Origin: Diphasiastrum complanatum
Taxonomy: Eukaryota; Streptophyta; Lycopodiopsida; Lycopodiales; Lycopodiaceae
Length of the DNA: 64,000 nucleotides
Assembly: GCA_029204225.1 (NCBI GenBank)
Contig: CM055109.1
Span: 34,287,098-34,351,097 of the forward strand
Direction: 5' to 3'
Below the pieces are notes generated by a model. It was not told where the DNA came from and made no database searches. It saw only the letters and a program-made list of their open reading frames with translations. Shown piece by piece: positions 33,002-43,834 of the stretch (positions are counted from its first letter, which is position 1; the number at the start of each line of letters is the position of its first letter). A program made the position numbers and the translations under genes.

Positions 33002-33688
33002 ACTTTCCTGATTGCTGAATTTCAGATCTGATTTTCTGATTGGGTGCCCATTTTCCTTGCTGATTTTTCTCTCTTTGCTAAGGGCTTTCGTCTCTTTGCT
33101 TTAGCAACATTCAGCACAGTTTGGAGGAGGACCAGCTCCTATCAAAGCATTTTCCTTGGCGGAGCTTTAGCAAATAGTTAGCGGAAGTACTTCCGCTAAA
33201 TTTGGCAGCCGGAATTTTTTTTTTTTTTTTTTGGGCAGATTATTTCCGGCGCCCAAGTTCCAACCCTCTATCACCCATTTCCAGCTTGTTTGCAGGCTCT
33301 CTAGCGCCCAATTCCCTCATCTCTTTCATCCGTTCCTCCTCCCATTTTCAGCCCTCTCACTTTTGTTTGCAGGCTGTCCAGCCGCTTCATACTTGTCACT
33401 TTCGTCCGTTTTTGTCTCCGTTTGCAGCCATTTATTACACCTTGTTTGCAGACTGTCCATCGCCCATCTTTAACCAAATTTCACGAAATTCCGACTTCGT
33501 TTGATACTCCAATTTGTCACTTGCCTCCTGGCTGTCCAGCGCATTTTTACAGCCTTCATTTTCACTTTTTTTCATTTGCTGATTGCTGTCCTTTCTTAGT
33601 TGTGATAATAGTGGTTTTAATAGACTAATTTGGGGTGACGACAAGAGTCCGCTCTCTCAAGTTTTCGTCTATTCCTTCCACTATCATT

Positions 33689-34038
33689 ATGGCACATTCA
33701 CCTACCTCGAGTGAGACTACTCAAGAAACCTTATCCGATCAGTTTCGTCACATGGATGAGACCCTTTCTGGCCTCGTTCTTCGCTTCGATACCGTTATGA
33801 CCGGCTTTGCTACTATGCAGTCACAGATTGATTCTTTACAGCCTCATGGTCCTGGTAAAGCTCATGTTTTTCCTTCATTTGGGACTCCCCCTCCATTTGG
33901 ATTTCCATCTTCCTCTGCTAGTCAGCCTGGTGGTGGACCGTTCATTCCACCTAACCCATCTCCTGGTTTTTTTCACGTCCCTCACTTCCTGAGCCACACT
34001 TTGCTCGAGACTTTCATGATAGGGTACAGCTTGCTACT
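33689..34038 (+). pseudogene. Outer element gag, 5' part
   Basis: ATG at 33689 opens a frame with a coiled N-terminus (ETLSDQFRHMDETLSGLVLR) and a Pro/Gly/Ser-rich linker. The frame shifts by one at a T7 run near 33967-33973, after which PEPHFARDFHDRVQLAT leads up to the insertion point at 34034-34038 (CTACT). Across the inner element the same frame resumes at 39953, which proves the interruption. Confidence 0.85.
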
Positions 34039-34396
34039 TGTTACGAGCTCATGACCAGTGCTGAACCCTAGAGAACACAGATAGGTCAAATACCATAGTC
34101 AGGGTCGTGTCCAGCGTACATGACCAACAGGGCAAGACAGTGTGAGTAGTGTGCCCCAGCACGGTCCATAGCCATGGCGGGCCTAACATAGTCTAGGGAT
34201 CCTGTCAGCAGGATAGGGCTCCCAGTTGGGTCCCGACGTGCAGTCGGCCACGTCAGTGACACGTGGCCGACACTTGGCAGTTGCATGCTACCAGTCCTCA
34301 CACTGGGCTAGGAGGGGCTTACTCTATATCAGGGAGTAGGCAAGGTTGGGTGGATCAGTTAGTGTTTGCCCTACTGTGGTGTTAGGATCTATTACA
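34039..34396 (+). repeat. Left LTR of inner element
   Basis: Contains a perfect 11-bp inverted repeat (GTCGGCCACGT / ACGTGGCCGAC at 34243-34271) that includes two ACGT cores and a G-box-like CACGTGGC, and a weak TATA-like CTCTATATC at about 34322. The palindrome is conserved in the right LTR. Confidence 0.93.
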
Positions 34397-34397
34397 C

Positions 34398-34410
34398 TGG
34401 TATCAGAGCC
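34398..34410 (+). promoter_or_regulatory. Primer binding site of inner element
   Basis: TGGTATCAGAGCC one base after the LTR end, complementary to the 3' end of initiator Met-tRNA as in most plant LTR retrotransposons. Confidence 0.9.
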
Positions 34411-35207
34411 ATCTCCATCCTAGGGAATTCAGTTTTCAGCAGTGGAGAAAGTAGCTAGATTGCTCAGAACTTCTTCAAGTTTTCAGAAAGAAGAGTAGCA
34501 GGGCCAGCGTTGTAGGAACAGCCTTCTATTGATCAGAAGTGTGTAGAAAAGCTTGCTTTCCAGATAGAAATTAGTTAAAGTTTCTAGAGTAGGTCCAGCG
34601 CTGCATTTCCAGCTTTCATCTCTGATTTTTGCTATCAAATTCAGGGAAGTAGAGTGAAAATTTGAAGTGGAAGAGTGGTGTTGATCCAGCGCTGACAGTA
34701 CCCTCATCCATCTTGATTTTCAGAGTTACACTTTGGCTTAAATCAGAAGTTTTTGGAGCCATCAGATAGCTGTCCAGTCAGCGAGGGTAGAGGAGTACGA
34801 AACTTACAAAGTATTTGCATTTTTGGGGCCTCAGACTAAAGTTTTTAGAGAAATTGAACCTCAGCCAGGCAGCGAGTGCAGTGTTCTGAAATTTTCAGAA
34901 TTTAGAAGTGAATCTTGGCTTCAAATCTGATTTTTGGGAACCATTTCAGAAGCAATTAGATCAGCGAGCTACTATACTCAAGGAACCGGAAATTTTGACG
35001 CCGTTTTGGAGCTTCAAGCTGGGATTTTCCAGGATAGCAGGTCTGAAATCTTGGGTAAAAGAGCTGAGAGGGTTCCTCTTCGTAATTTCTTTGGAAGTAC
35101 AGTCCTCAGAAACAGCTAAGTCATCTTCCCTTTCCCTTGTACAGTTGTAAATTAGTCTTTTTGACTTTTTCATCAGAAGTTAAGGTACCTCTCTTTCAGT
35201 TCCGAAA

Positions 35208-38200
35208 ATGACCACTCCTCAGAGACTTGATCAACCCCCGGAGAGAGGCTTCGACGAACTTGAAACAGAAGCCTTAGCTTACAGTAAAGGGAAGGAACCC
35301 ATGGAATTGGAAGAACAGGAATAGTTCGCTGAAGAACTCGACGAATTGCTTACCAAGGAGCAGTTTCTCCAGTTGGTAACAGAAGTGGATGAACTGAAGT
35401 TGGCATTAGCCAATTTCAAGTCTAGTGTGGACGACTCAAAGCCTCCTACTTTTAATGGGGAAGAGAAGGATAGGAATGCAGACATTCTACAAACCTTCCT
35501 CAGCAAATGGAAGAACATTCATGCTCTTAAACAGACCCCTGACCATTTGCAAGCTATTGAGGCCAGTCTTTCCTTAGGGCCTATGGTCTATAAGTGGTGG
35601 TTAAATCTCCAGGAGACTGGGCAGACTCCCCAATCATGGAAAGCTTTTAAAGAAGCCTTCCTAAGAGAATTCCTATCTGAAAATGAACTTGATAGAGCCT
35701 GGGAAGCCTGGGAAAGAACAATAATGGACAAGTCCCTCATCCAATATATCTCACTGTATCGAGAAGCAATTTTAAAGATTAAAAATATGGATGATTATCA
35801 GAAAATCAGGGGATTTGTCCGTGGCCTCAAAGATGAATATAAAGTAGAGGTCCAGAGAAACTCGCCTACTACCCTTGAGCAAGCTCTCAGATATGCTCAA
35901 ATCTATGATGATTCAGTGGGTAGGAAGAGGGCGAGACAACAGCCACTTTCTGAGCAGCCTTCTCAAAAAGACTTTCAATTTAAAAAGAGATTTTTAAAAA
36001 GAAAGAAAGAAGATAAATTTAAAGGTGAAGCTAGCGAGACCTGCAGCTTTGGGCCGCATGACCTAGTACGTATGCATGGGAAAGTTGGTAACCAGTCAGT
36101 AAGAGTTATGGTTGATGATGGGGCAACCCATAATTTCATCAACTACACTCTAGTTAAAAAGCTTAAACTACCAGAAGTACCTAGTCAGCATAGGTACATA
36201 GTTTCATTAGCTAAGGGTGAAGATAAAAAAATATGGGAAACCATGATAAGTGATTTGAATCTTGGTATTCAGGGGTACCAAGATGAAATAAACTTTCAGA
36301 TAATGCACCTGGATCGTACAGACATTGTTGTCGGGAGAGATTGGCTCTACAGTTTAGGACCTTCCCTCCACAGAAACTATCAGGAGAACACCCTCAGCTT
36401 TCAGCATAAAGGCCGAGAGATCCAGTTGCATGAGGAGCATGATGTTCCCAACAGTCCTATGGTCTGTAGTTCAGAGCTCTGTCAGCTAATCAGAGACAAA
36501 GACCATCAGGTATTCTTATGTGACTTTCAGTTTATTCCTGAAATTTCTATTTCCAGTTCTATTAAGCAAAAAATCAGTAAATTAGAAACTTTATTGTCTA
36601 AATTTAAAGATGTTTTTCCTGAAGATTTGCCACATGGTTTACCACCTAGCAGAGAGGTAGATCATGTAATAAACCTAGTACCAGGTACAACACCTGTTTC
36701 TAAACCTCCGTATCGGGTCAGCCGAACAGAGGATGAAGAAATAACTAGGCAGTTAACAGATTATCTTTGGAAAGGCCAAATTCAGACCAGTAGTTCACCA
36801 TGGGCCTCACCAGTCCTATTGGTGAAAAAGAAAGAGGGGTCTATGCGTCTTTGCGTAGATTACAGAGCCCTCAATAATGTCACAATTAAGAATAAATACC
36901 CTATGCCTCGGGCAGACGAGTTGTTTGACCAACTCGACGGGGCTAAGTTTTTCAGCAAAATAGACCTCAGATCGGGATATCATCAAGTCCGTATAAAATC
37001 GGAAGATGTCTCGAAAACAGCTTTTAGGACTTGTCACGGTCATTATGAGTTTAAGCTGATGCCATTTGGGCTCACAAATGCTCCAGCTACCTTTATGACC
37101 TTGATGAACAGTGTCCTCAGACCATACTTGGGTAAGTTTGTAGTCGTATTTTTAGATGACATCCTCGTCTACAGCAAAACGAGGAAGGAGCATCTAAAAC
37201 ACCTTAGAAAGGTGTTTCGACTGCTCAGAAAGCATAAGCTCTATGCTAAACAATCCAAGTGTGAATTCTTCGCTGAAGAAGTAGCATATTTGGGTCACAT
37301 TATCTCTTCAGATGGGATTAAGATGGACCCAAATAAGGTTAAAGCCATACTTAGTTGGTTGAGACCTCAAGAAATTTTGGAACTTCAGATCTTTCTTGGT
37401 TTGGGGGGATATTATAGACGATTTGTCAAGGAATATGCTCAGATAGCAGTTCCCATGACAAATCTTCTTAAGGGGAAGGGAAAGGAGTTCATTTGGGAGT
37501 CCGCACAGCAGAAGAGCTTTGATGCTCTCAAAACAGCCTTAGCTACAGCACCAGTTTTAAAGGTCGTCGACCCCAATCAGCCATTTGTGGTCGAAACAGA
37601 TGCTAGCGACTTTGCAGTTGGTGCTGTGCTAACTCAGAGTGGACGACCAGTTGCGTTCGAGAGTAAAAAACTCGAGCCAGCTCAGACTAGGTGCAGTGCC
37701 TATGAAAAGGAACTCTTTTCTATAGTCCATGCCCTTAAGACTTGGAGGCATTATTTGTATGGTGCCAACTTTGAGGTCCTGACAGACCATGAGAGTCTCA
37801 GATACCTTTGCAATCAACCTGAGCTTAGAGGTCGGAAAGCTCGTTGGGCAGAGTTGATGCAAGAGTTTGACATGTCTATCAGATATAGACGTGGAAAATT
37901 CAATACAGTAGCAGATGCCCTTAGCAGAATGCCTATGATAAACGAGCTGAGTTTTACATGGATTCGTAATGAGTTACTCAAGTCCTTGAGAGGGAAATGC
38001 CAGCATGATGCATTCTTCTCTACTATCTGGAACTCAGTCCAGAGCAGACAGTTGCAGACTTTAGAACCAGTTCCCGGGGTTGGTGCCAGTTCATCCAAGA
38101 ATACGGCAGCTTCCGTTGAGGATGATGATGAGTCCGAGTATATGTCGTCAGATGACGTTGAGGATTTTGAGCCTGTATTACCCAAGCAAACCCCAGTGGT

Positions 38201-39591
38201 TGAGGGTCAGTTGACTCAAGGATTCAAATGGAAACAGTATTCCATTCAGGATGAGTACTTGCTCTATAGAGATAGAGTATGTGTCCCCAATTCAGAGGAT
38301 TATAGGCAGCAGGTCCTATATGAATGTCATGACAATCCTAGTGCGGGACACCCAAGCATACAGAAGACCTATGAGCTTCTTTGTAGGCAATTTTTCTGGC
38401 CCAGTATGAAAAAGGACGTCCACCAATATGTAACCAGTTGCCAGAAATGTCAAGTAAACAAAGCAGAGCGTTTAAAGGTAGGAGGGTTGTTACATCCCTT
38501 AGAAATACCAGCTGATAAATGGGAGAGTATCTCCATGGATTTTATAGTAGGCTTGCCTAAAACCCAAAGGGGTAATGACGCTATATGGGTCACAGTTGAC
38601 CGTCTGACCAAAATGGCTCATTTTATTCCGACCAAAACAATCGTTAGAGCTCCAGAGTTAGCGAGGTTGTTTGTAGACGGGCTATCTAAATTGTACGGTC
38701 TACCTTCCGGCATAGTCAGCGACCGGGACAATAAGTTTATTAGAAATTTTTGGAGGGCAGTATTCCATCATCTCCATACTAAACTTAATATGAGTAACAC
38801 CGACCATCCACAGACGGACGGTCAAACAGAGAGGGTAAATCAGGTGCCGGAGGATATGCTTTGTGCATATGTCAGCAAGAAGCAGACTAATTGGGAGGAG
38901 TATCTCTCGATATTAGAGTTTGCTTACAACAGTACCAAACATTCAGCTATGGGATACAGCCCATTTATGCTGATGTACGGTTTTCAGCCACGCTAACCCA
39001 CAACTGTAGGGTTTAAACAAGAAAAAGTTGAAGCAGCCAGAAACTTTTGAGAGGACCTAAACCAAATGATAGAACATGCTAAGCGTAGCATTAGGCAGTC
39101 CCAGGATCGAGCCAGACATTATGCAGATCCACACAGACGGGATGTGCGATTCTCCACTGGTGAGAAAGTCTACTTGAGAGTCCCAGTTGACTCTAAAACC
39201 CTCAAATCAGGAGTGTGTACTAAGTTGTCTCCAAGGTATTGTGGTCCCTACCATCAGTAGGAGACTAGGCGAGGTCACCTATGAACTAGAACTCCCACAC
39301 AGCAGTAAGGTTTTTCCAGTCTTTCATGTAAGTCAGTTATGAAAAGCCTTAACCAGATCCGACAATCTGGTAGGGGACAGTGTTCTAGTTCTCCCATTGG
39401 ATCCTCAGCAACCTCCACATGAACCAGAGGAGATTCTTGATAGTAGAGAGACGCAGACTCGTCATACTCTATAGTGAGAATATCTGGTTAAGTGGAATGA
39501 TCAGCCTGTTGAGAATGCCACTTGGGAAAGAGGCAGCGTCCTTCGCAAGATTTTTTCAGACTTTGTCTTAGAGGACCAAGACGGTTCTTAA
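35208..39591 (+). pseudogene. Inner element gag-pol polyprotein with few lesions
   Basis: The frame from ATG 35208 runs through gag, protease, RT, RNase H, integrase and chromodomain in one frame. Lesions: TAG at 35322-35324, TAA at 38994-38996, a TGA at about 39048, a one-base shift near 39250 and a TGA near 39340; between 35325 and 38993 it is open for over 1,220 codons. Gag has a capsid-like domain but no CCHC knuckle, only a Lys/Arg-rich segment ([14 protein letters not shown]). Protease active site reads [10 protein letters not shown], where Asp-Ser/Thr-Gly is expected. RT has [11 protein letters not shown], RNase [15 protein letters not shown], integrase [31 protein letters not shown] and GQTERVNQ with the DDE triad intact. 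Chromodomain EYLVKWNDQPVENATWERG follows the frameshift. Too damaged to work now. Confidence 0.94.
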
Positions 39592-39602
39592 GGGGGAGGG
39601 AG

Positions 39603-39952
39603 TGTTTCGAGCTCGTGACCAGTGCCGAACCCTAGAGAACACAGATAGGTCAGATACCATAGTCAGGGTCGTGTCCAGCGTACATGACCAAGACAGTGTG
39701 AGTAGTGTGCCCCAGCACGGTCCATAGCCGTGGCGGGCCTAACACAGTCTAGGGACCCTGTCAGCAGGATAGGGCTCCCAGTTCGGTCCCGACGTGCAGT
39801 CGGCCACGTCAGTGACACGTGGCCGACACTTGGCAGTTGCATGCTACCAGTCCTCACACTGGGCTAGGAGGGGCTTACTCTATATCAGGGAGTAGGCAAG
39901 GTTGGGTGGATCAGTTAGTGTTTGCCCTACTGTGGTGTTAGGATCTATTACA
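39603..39952 (+). repeat. Right LTR of inner element
   Basis: Preceded by the polypurine tract and ending ATTACA before the CTACT duplication. It lacks the 8 bp (AACAGGGC-type) present in the left LTR near 34127. Confidence 0.95.
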
Positions 39953-41380
39953 CTACTTATTCAGGTTCCTCTGACGGGAACTTATTGGAGAATTGGTTTG
40001 CTAAGCTTGACACATATTTTCAGATCTACCCTAAGACTGATCCTCAGAAGATCCAGTTGGCTGCTTTACATTTAGATGGACGCGCCGCCACGTGGTGGCG
40101 AGTTTATAGAGCTGATCCTGATCGGGAAGGGCTCCATATATGGCATACTTTTCGCCGTGACCTCCGTCATGCTATGATTGACCCTCAGTGGCTCGACCGC
40201 CAACGTAATACATTCCGTAGTCTCACTCAGACCAGTGATCTTGCTTCTTATACAGATCAGTTTATGGAGCTTTCTTATCTTTTCATAGATCTATAGCCCA
40301 CTGAGCTTATTTCTCGTTGCATTGCTGGGCTTCGTGGTGCTTTACGTTATGATGTTTCTTCCTTCCGTCCTCCCACACTTGTTGAGGCGATGTCTCTTGC
40401 CAGTACTTTACAGCATAAGTACTCTGACACTCTTCCTTCCCGCTTCTCCCGACCCCATCCTTCTGCTTCATCTTTTCCCGCTGCGTCCACCCTACACCTG
40501 CCCCTTCTGTTCCAGCTCTCTCCATTGTCCCTTCGTCTCCTCGTCCTCCAACTCCTCGACCTGCTTTTGTCCGACATTACACGTGTGCAGAGTTCGCTGA
40601 CCTTCAACAGAAGCGTCTTTGCTTTCGTTGTAAGAGTCCCGACCATTTTGCCCGTGATTGCCGTCTGCCTCTCCCTACTACTACTGCTGCTTTTTACCAT
40701 GAGGGCACTACTCCAGATGATTCCGATATCTACATTCATATTTCTGATGAGCCTGACCTATCCTCTGAGCCTTCCACTAATTTACTTCATGCTACTTGCC
40801 ATGCTCAGCTTGCCTATGCTACTTGGACAGGGCGTCCTGGTCCTCGCTCCATTCGGTTACGTGTACGTATTACGGGTCGTGAGTATAATGCTTTAGTTGA
40901 TACTGGCAGCACTCATTCTTTTATTAGCAGTTATATCACTAGTTGGATACGTGCTTCACCTGTTCCTGCTTCACAGCCTCTCACAGTTGAGGTTGCCAGT
41001 TCCCATTCTTTTCCTAGTTCTCAAATGTTCAGCGTTTACCATACCGCATTGGAGATTTTTCTGGACAGGCAGATCTTTACATTATTCCTATGGAGCGTTA
41101 TGATCTTATCCTTGGTGCTGATTGGTTTGCATCTCTTGGAGCCGTTACACTGGACTTGACACAACAGACATTGACATTTGTACTTGATGCAGTTACACAC
41201 TCACTTGTTGGCATTGATTCTCAGGGAGACTTCCAGTTGGTTACCGGGAAGCAGTTGATGCGTAGCCTGCCAAAGGCTGACGATGCAGCTCTTCTTTCCA
41301 TTCAAAGTACATCAGTTGCTGCTTCACTTTCACCATCCGTGGGTCCTCTTCCTCAAGTTGATGCTGCTTCGGATTTACAA
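39953..41380 (+). pseudogene. Outer element gag (3' part), CCHC knuckle and protease
   Basis: The gag frame continues with GNLLENWFAKLDTYFQIYPK and a Ty3-type capsid (HLDGRAATWWRVYRADPDRE, YTDQFMELSYLF), a TAG at 40294, then LISRCIAGLRGALRYDV. The knuckle CFRCKSPDHFARDC lies at 40620-40661. The protease motif LVDTGSTHSFI is at about 40893-40925 and ERYDLILGADWFASLGAVTL at 41091-41150. Small frame changes separate the blocks. The expected RT that should follow at about 41400 does not appear. Confidence 0.88.
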
Positions 41381-42377
41381 GTTGTTGCTGTGTGCCCTGC
41401 GCCTATATGCCTTGATTCACAAATATTGATTCAGTGGTCATTCCTGGTTTCATTGATATTGAGACCGTATACCTTGGTGGCATTTCTACTATTGCTTTTG
41501 CGCATACTTCAGATTGCCCTCCTGGTTCGGTGGTTGGTGTAGTATCTTCTCCGTTGGTCTCTATATCTCCATCTCTTGAGTCTGTTATGGCTGGTGTTCC
41601 TGCTGATATCTATGGGGTTCTTCACGGGTCCACGTTTGATGGTTCCCTCGCTATTGGTGATAAGGTTGTATCTTCTTTCGCTTTACTCCATGGATCTCTG
41701 CTTGAGGTTTGTGATCTGCCTCATGATATTTCTACGGTTCCTGACATGATTCATGCGCCTTTTTGCCCTTACTGTTACACATTTTTCATCTGAGGATATT
41801 TGCCAGATGGTCACTATTACTTATCTAGGGTATTTATATGTTGGGATCTTTCTAGAAGAGTACACGGACATCCTTCCATCTCCTGGTGTTTCTACATATA
41901 GGTTTGCTGCAGTCCATGCCGATGCTATGGATATATGGCATTCCTGGTTATTACATATAGCTTGGTTTTCATTTGGACCTGTTGATTGGTGCTGGTTTTT
42001 CCATATTACTGATCGCCTATGGTGCGGATATCTCTATGATTATGCATGTGGCTCTCTATCTGTTCCTTGGATTGTTGCTCATTGTCAGGCTTGGCATATG
42101 CTGTTGGCTTGGGTTATTGCCTCCGTTCCAGCTACTGTTTGTCTGGGTGATCTTCAGGTTTCCTGTCATTTCAGGTTGCTCCATATCGCTTGGTCTCCAG
42201 GTGCTAGTCTTCCGATGCTGCTATCTTTTCTTGGGGCACCTTGCACATATGGTTGATGGTTACGTGTATCATGCGGCTATTCACGATGAGTGTCCATCTC
42301 TTTTCCAATTTCCTTATTGGCTTCCTGTTGCTGATGCAGTTCTACCTTCTCGGGCTTTTTGGATACCTTGGTGCTCG
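41381..42377 (+). other. About 1 kb of unassigned sequence where pol should be
   Basis: No RT, RNase H or integrase motif is readable in any plus frame. Open frames include 41434-41793 (119 codons, IETVYLGGISTIAFAHTSDC) and overlapping T-rich hydrophobic frames at 41753-42256 and 41973-42443. Multiple frames being open at once suggests a stop-poor, T/C/G-rich composition more than a gene. The block could be a diverged spacer, a captured host fragment or a scrambled remnant. Confidence 0.45.
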
Positions 42378-42966
42378 AGAGCTTATTACCCGGGCCAGTT
42401 CTCATTTACAGCATGTTCAGCAGCGTTATTAGACCTTAGTTGATTGTCACCGCCGCCATGTTGAGTTTCAGCTTGGAGATATGGTTTATCTACGCCTACG
42501 GTTTGCACGTCATCATTTTGTCCAGGGCCATGCTTCTACTGAGAAGCTTGCACCACGTTATTATGGGCCTTATCGCATTTTGGAGGTTCTTAGTCCAGTT
42601 ACATATCGCTTACAGCTTCCTGCTTCCACACGCGCCTGTGATGTATTCCATGTCAGTTTATTACGTGCTGCTATTGAGGATGACGCTCCTTGTGATGCTG
42701 AGTTTCCTACTGCTCCACAGTTATTTCCATTTTTACCTGCTGCTATATTACAGGTTCGTCTATACCATAGTCGACGCCGCCGACAGATTCAGTTTTTGGT
42801 CCAGTGGGATGGCCGTCCTATTGAGGAGGCCACATGGGAGTCTATTGATGTCTTTTATCATACACCATCACTTGCGGATCAGGCTCGTGCTCTTGCTGCT
42901 CTTGTTGATTCCTCTACATTAGATGTTGTTCTAGCTGTTGATGCACCAGGGCTTGCTGCTACTTGA
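42378..42966 (+). CDS. Outer element integrase C-terminus with chromodomain
   Basis: The frame from about 42378 begins with the typical spacer (RARELITRASSHLQHVQQRY, TAG at about 42430) and RRHVEFQLGDMVYLRLRF. It then has EKLAPRYYGPYRILEVLSPV (GPY/F motif), VFHVSLLRAA and the chromodomain-like RQIQFLVQWDGRPIEEATWE, ending at TGA 42964-42966. The open part is 42481-42966 (161 codons). A stand-alone chromodomain tail without an integrase core is unusual; it cannot integrate DNA. Confidence 0.85.
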
Positions 42967-43013
42967 TCCAGTTTCTTTTCGGCAGTTGGGTCTTTTTCTT
43001 TTGTGCCAGGGAG

Positions 43014-43456
43014 AGTTATGGTCTCGGCTCATTACATTCGCCGCGTCCATTTACATTTACTTTACTTTATGCATAAGCAGGCCTTGGGCCCTTTTTTATT
43101 CATTAGTGACGCTTAGACTATATGGTTGGCCTTTGGCCTTATTATTCATTATTAGGCCATTTGGACATATTACTGGAGAGTGGGGGCCTTCTTGGAGGGC
43201 GCACTATTTTCCCTCCCAGTTGGGCCCTAGCCACCGGAAGCTTCCTTTTAGGGCTTCCTCTTGGCTATAAGTAGGGAAACTGTGTCATTTGTTATTCAGC
43301 TGATGATATTGATCTCTCTCTTTAGCCTCCTTAATCTCTCTCTTTCCTGCTTTCTAGGGTTAAGTCTTGCTTATGTGCCGCTTTCATAGCTTAAGTCTTG
43401 CTTATGTGATGCTTTCATAGCTTAGCTCTAGATCAGCTGTGGCTCTATTCGTAACT
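43014..43456 (+). repeat. Right LTR of outer element (443 bp)
   Basis: Starts AGTTATGG after a short purine tract (CAGGGAG) and ends CGTAACT before GTAAT. TATA box candidate TATAAGTAG at 43266-43274. Contains an internal 33-bp near-duplication (TTAAGTCTTGCTTATGTG followed by CYGCTTTCATAGC/ATGCTTTCATAGC) near 43361-43425. Confidence 0.93.
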
Positions 43457-43834
43457 GTAATGCACCATGCCCATGCCCATGACTGCAAAATTCAAATCAT
43501 GAGAGTACTTGCAGTAAACTATTACTAGTATGGAGGTTGGACTTTGGAGTTCGTACATACATGGTATAGTTCAATACAATAAAAAATCATGTGTCTACTA
43601 TCTACAACTGCTTCCTAACCCTCAAGAGCTATGGTGTTTGCAAACTATCCTCCTTATCACTTGGACTCCCCCCCCCACATCCACATAAGACTTAGTCACC
43701 TTCTCATCATCCTTTGATGTCTCATCCGAGTCCACATCAGGCTCCTCCTCTTTAGTAGCTTGGGAGCTCTCAGCCTTTGCTGCTTGTTGCCTTCTTCACG
43801 ATGTGCCTTGGGTAGTAGGTCCTACACACACAGA

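Larger units (their letters stand above)
34039..39952 (+). mobile_element. Inner chromodomain Ty3/gypsy retrotransposon, nearly complete
   Basis: A 5.9-kb element starts TGTTACG and ends ATTACA, with target duplication CTACT at 34034-34038 and 39953-39957. LTRs 34039-34396 (358 bp) and 39603-39952 (350 bp) differ by an 8-bp indel and roughly eight to ten substitutions, so the insertion is relatively young. Primer site TGGTATCAGAGCC at 34398-34410; polypurine tract GGGGGAGGGAG at 39592-39602. The interior is a single gag-pol frame with chromodomain. Inserted in the sense orientation into the gag of the outer element, inside clpX intron 1. Confidence 0.96.
32881..43456 (+). mobile_element. Outer non-autonomous Ty3/gypsy-derived LTR retrotransposon
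   Basis: The element starts AGTTATGG and ends CGTAACT (inverted termini AGTTA/TAACT) and is flanked by the 5-bp duplication GTAAT at 32876-32880 and 43457-43461. Right LTR 43014-43456; left LTR 32881-32989 is shortened. The interior has a Met-tRNA-type primer site, gag, a CCHC knuckle, an aspartic protease and an integrase C-terminal/chromodomain, but no RT, RNase H or integrase catalytic core. Its gag is interrupted by the complete element 34039-39952. Without that insert the element would be about 4.66 kb. It could only have moved using enzymes supplied by a relative. Confidence 0.9.

Noticed and set aside
41753-42443. Hydrophobic open frames (156-167 codons) that look like membrane proteins
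   Set aside because: Overlapping frames are open together in a T-rich stretch inside a transposon; hydrophobicity follows from T-rich codons. No start context or homology.
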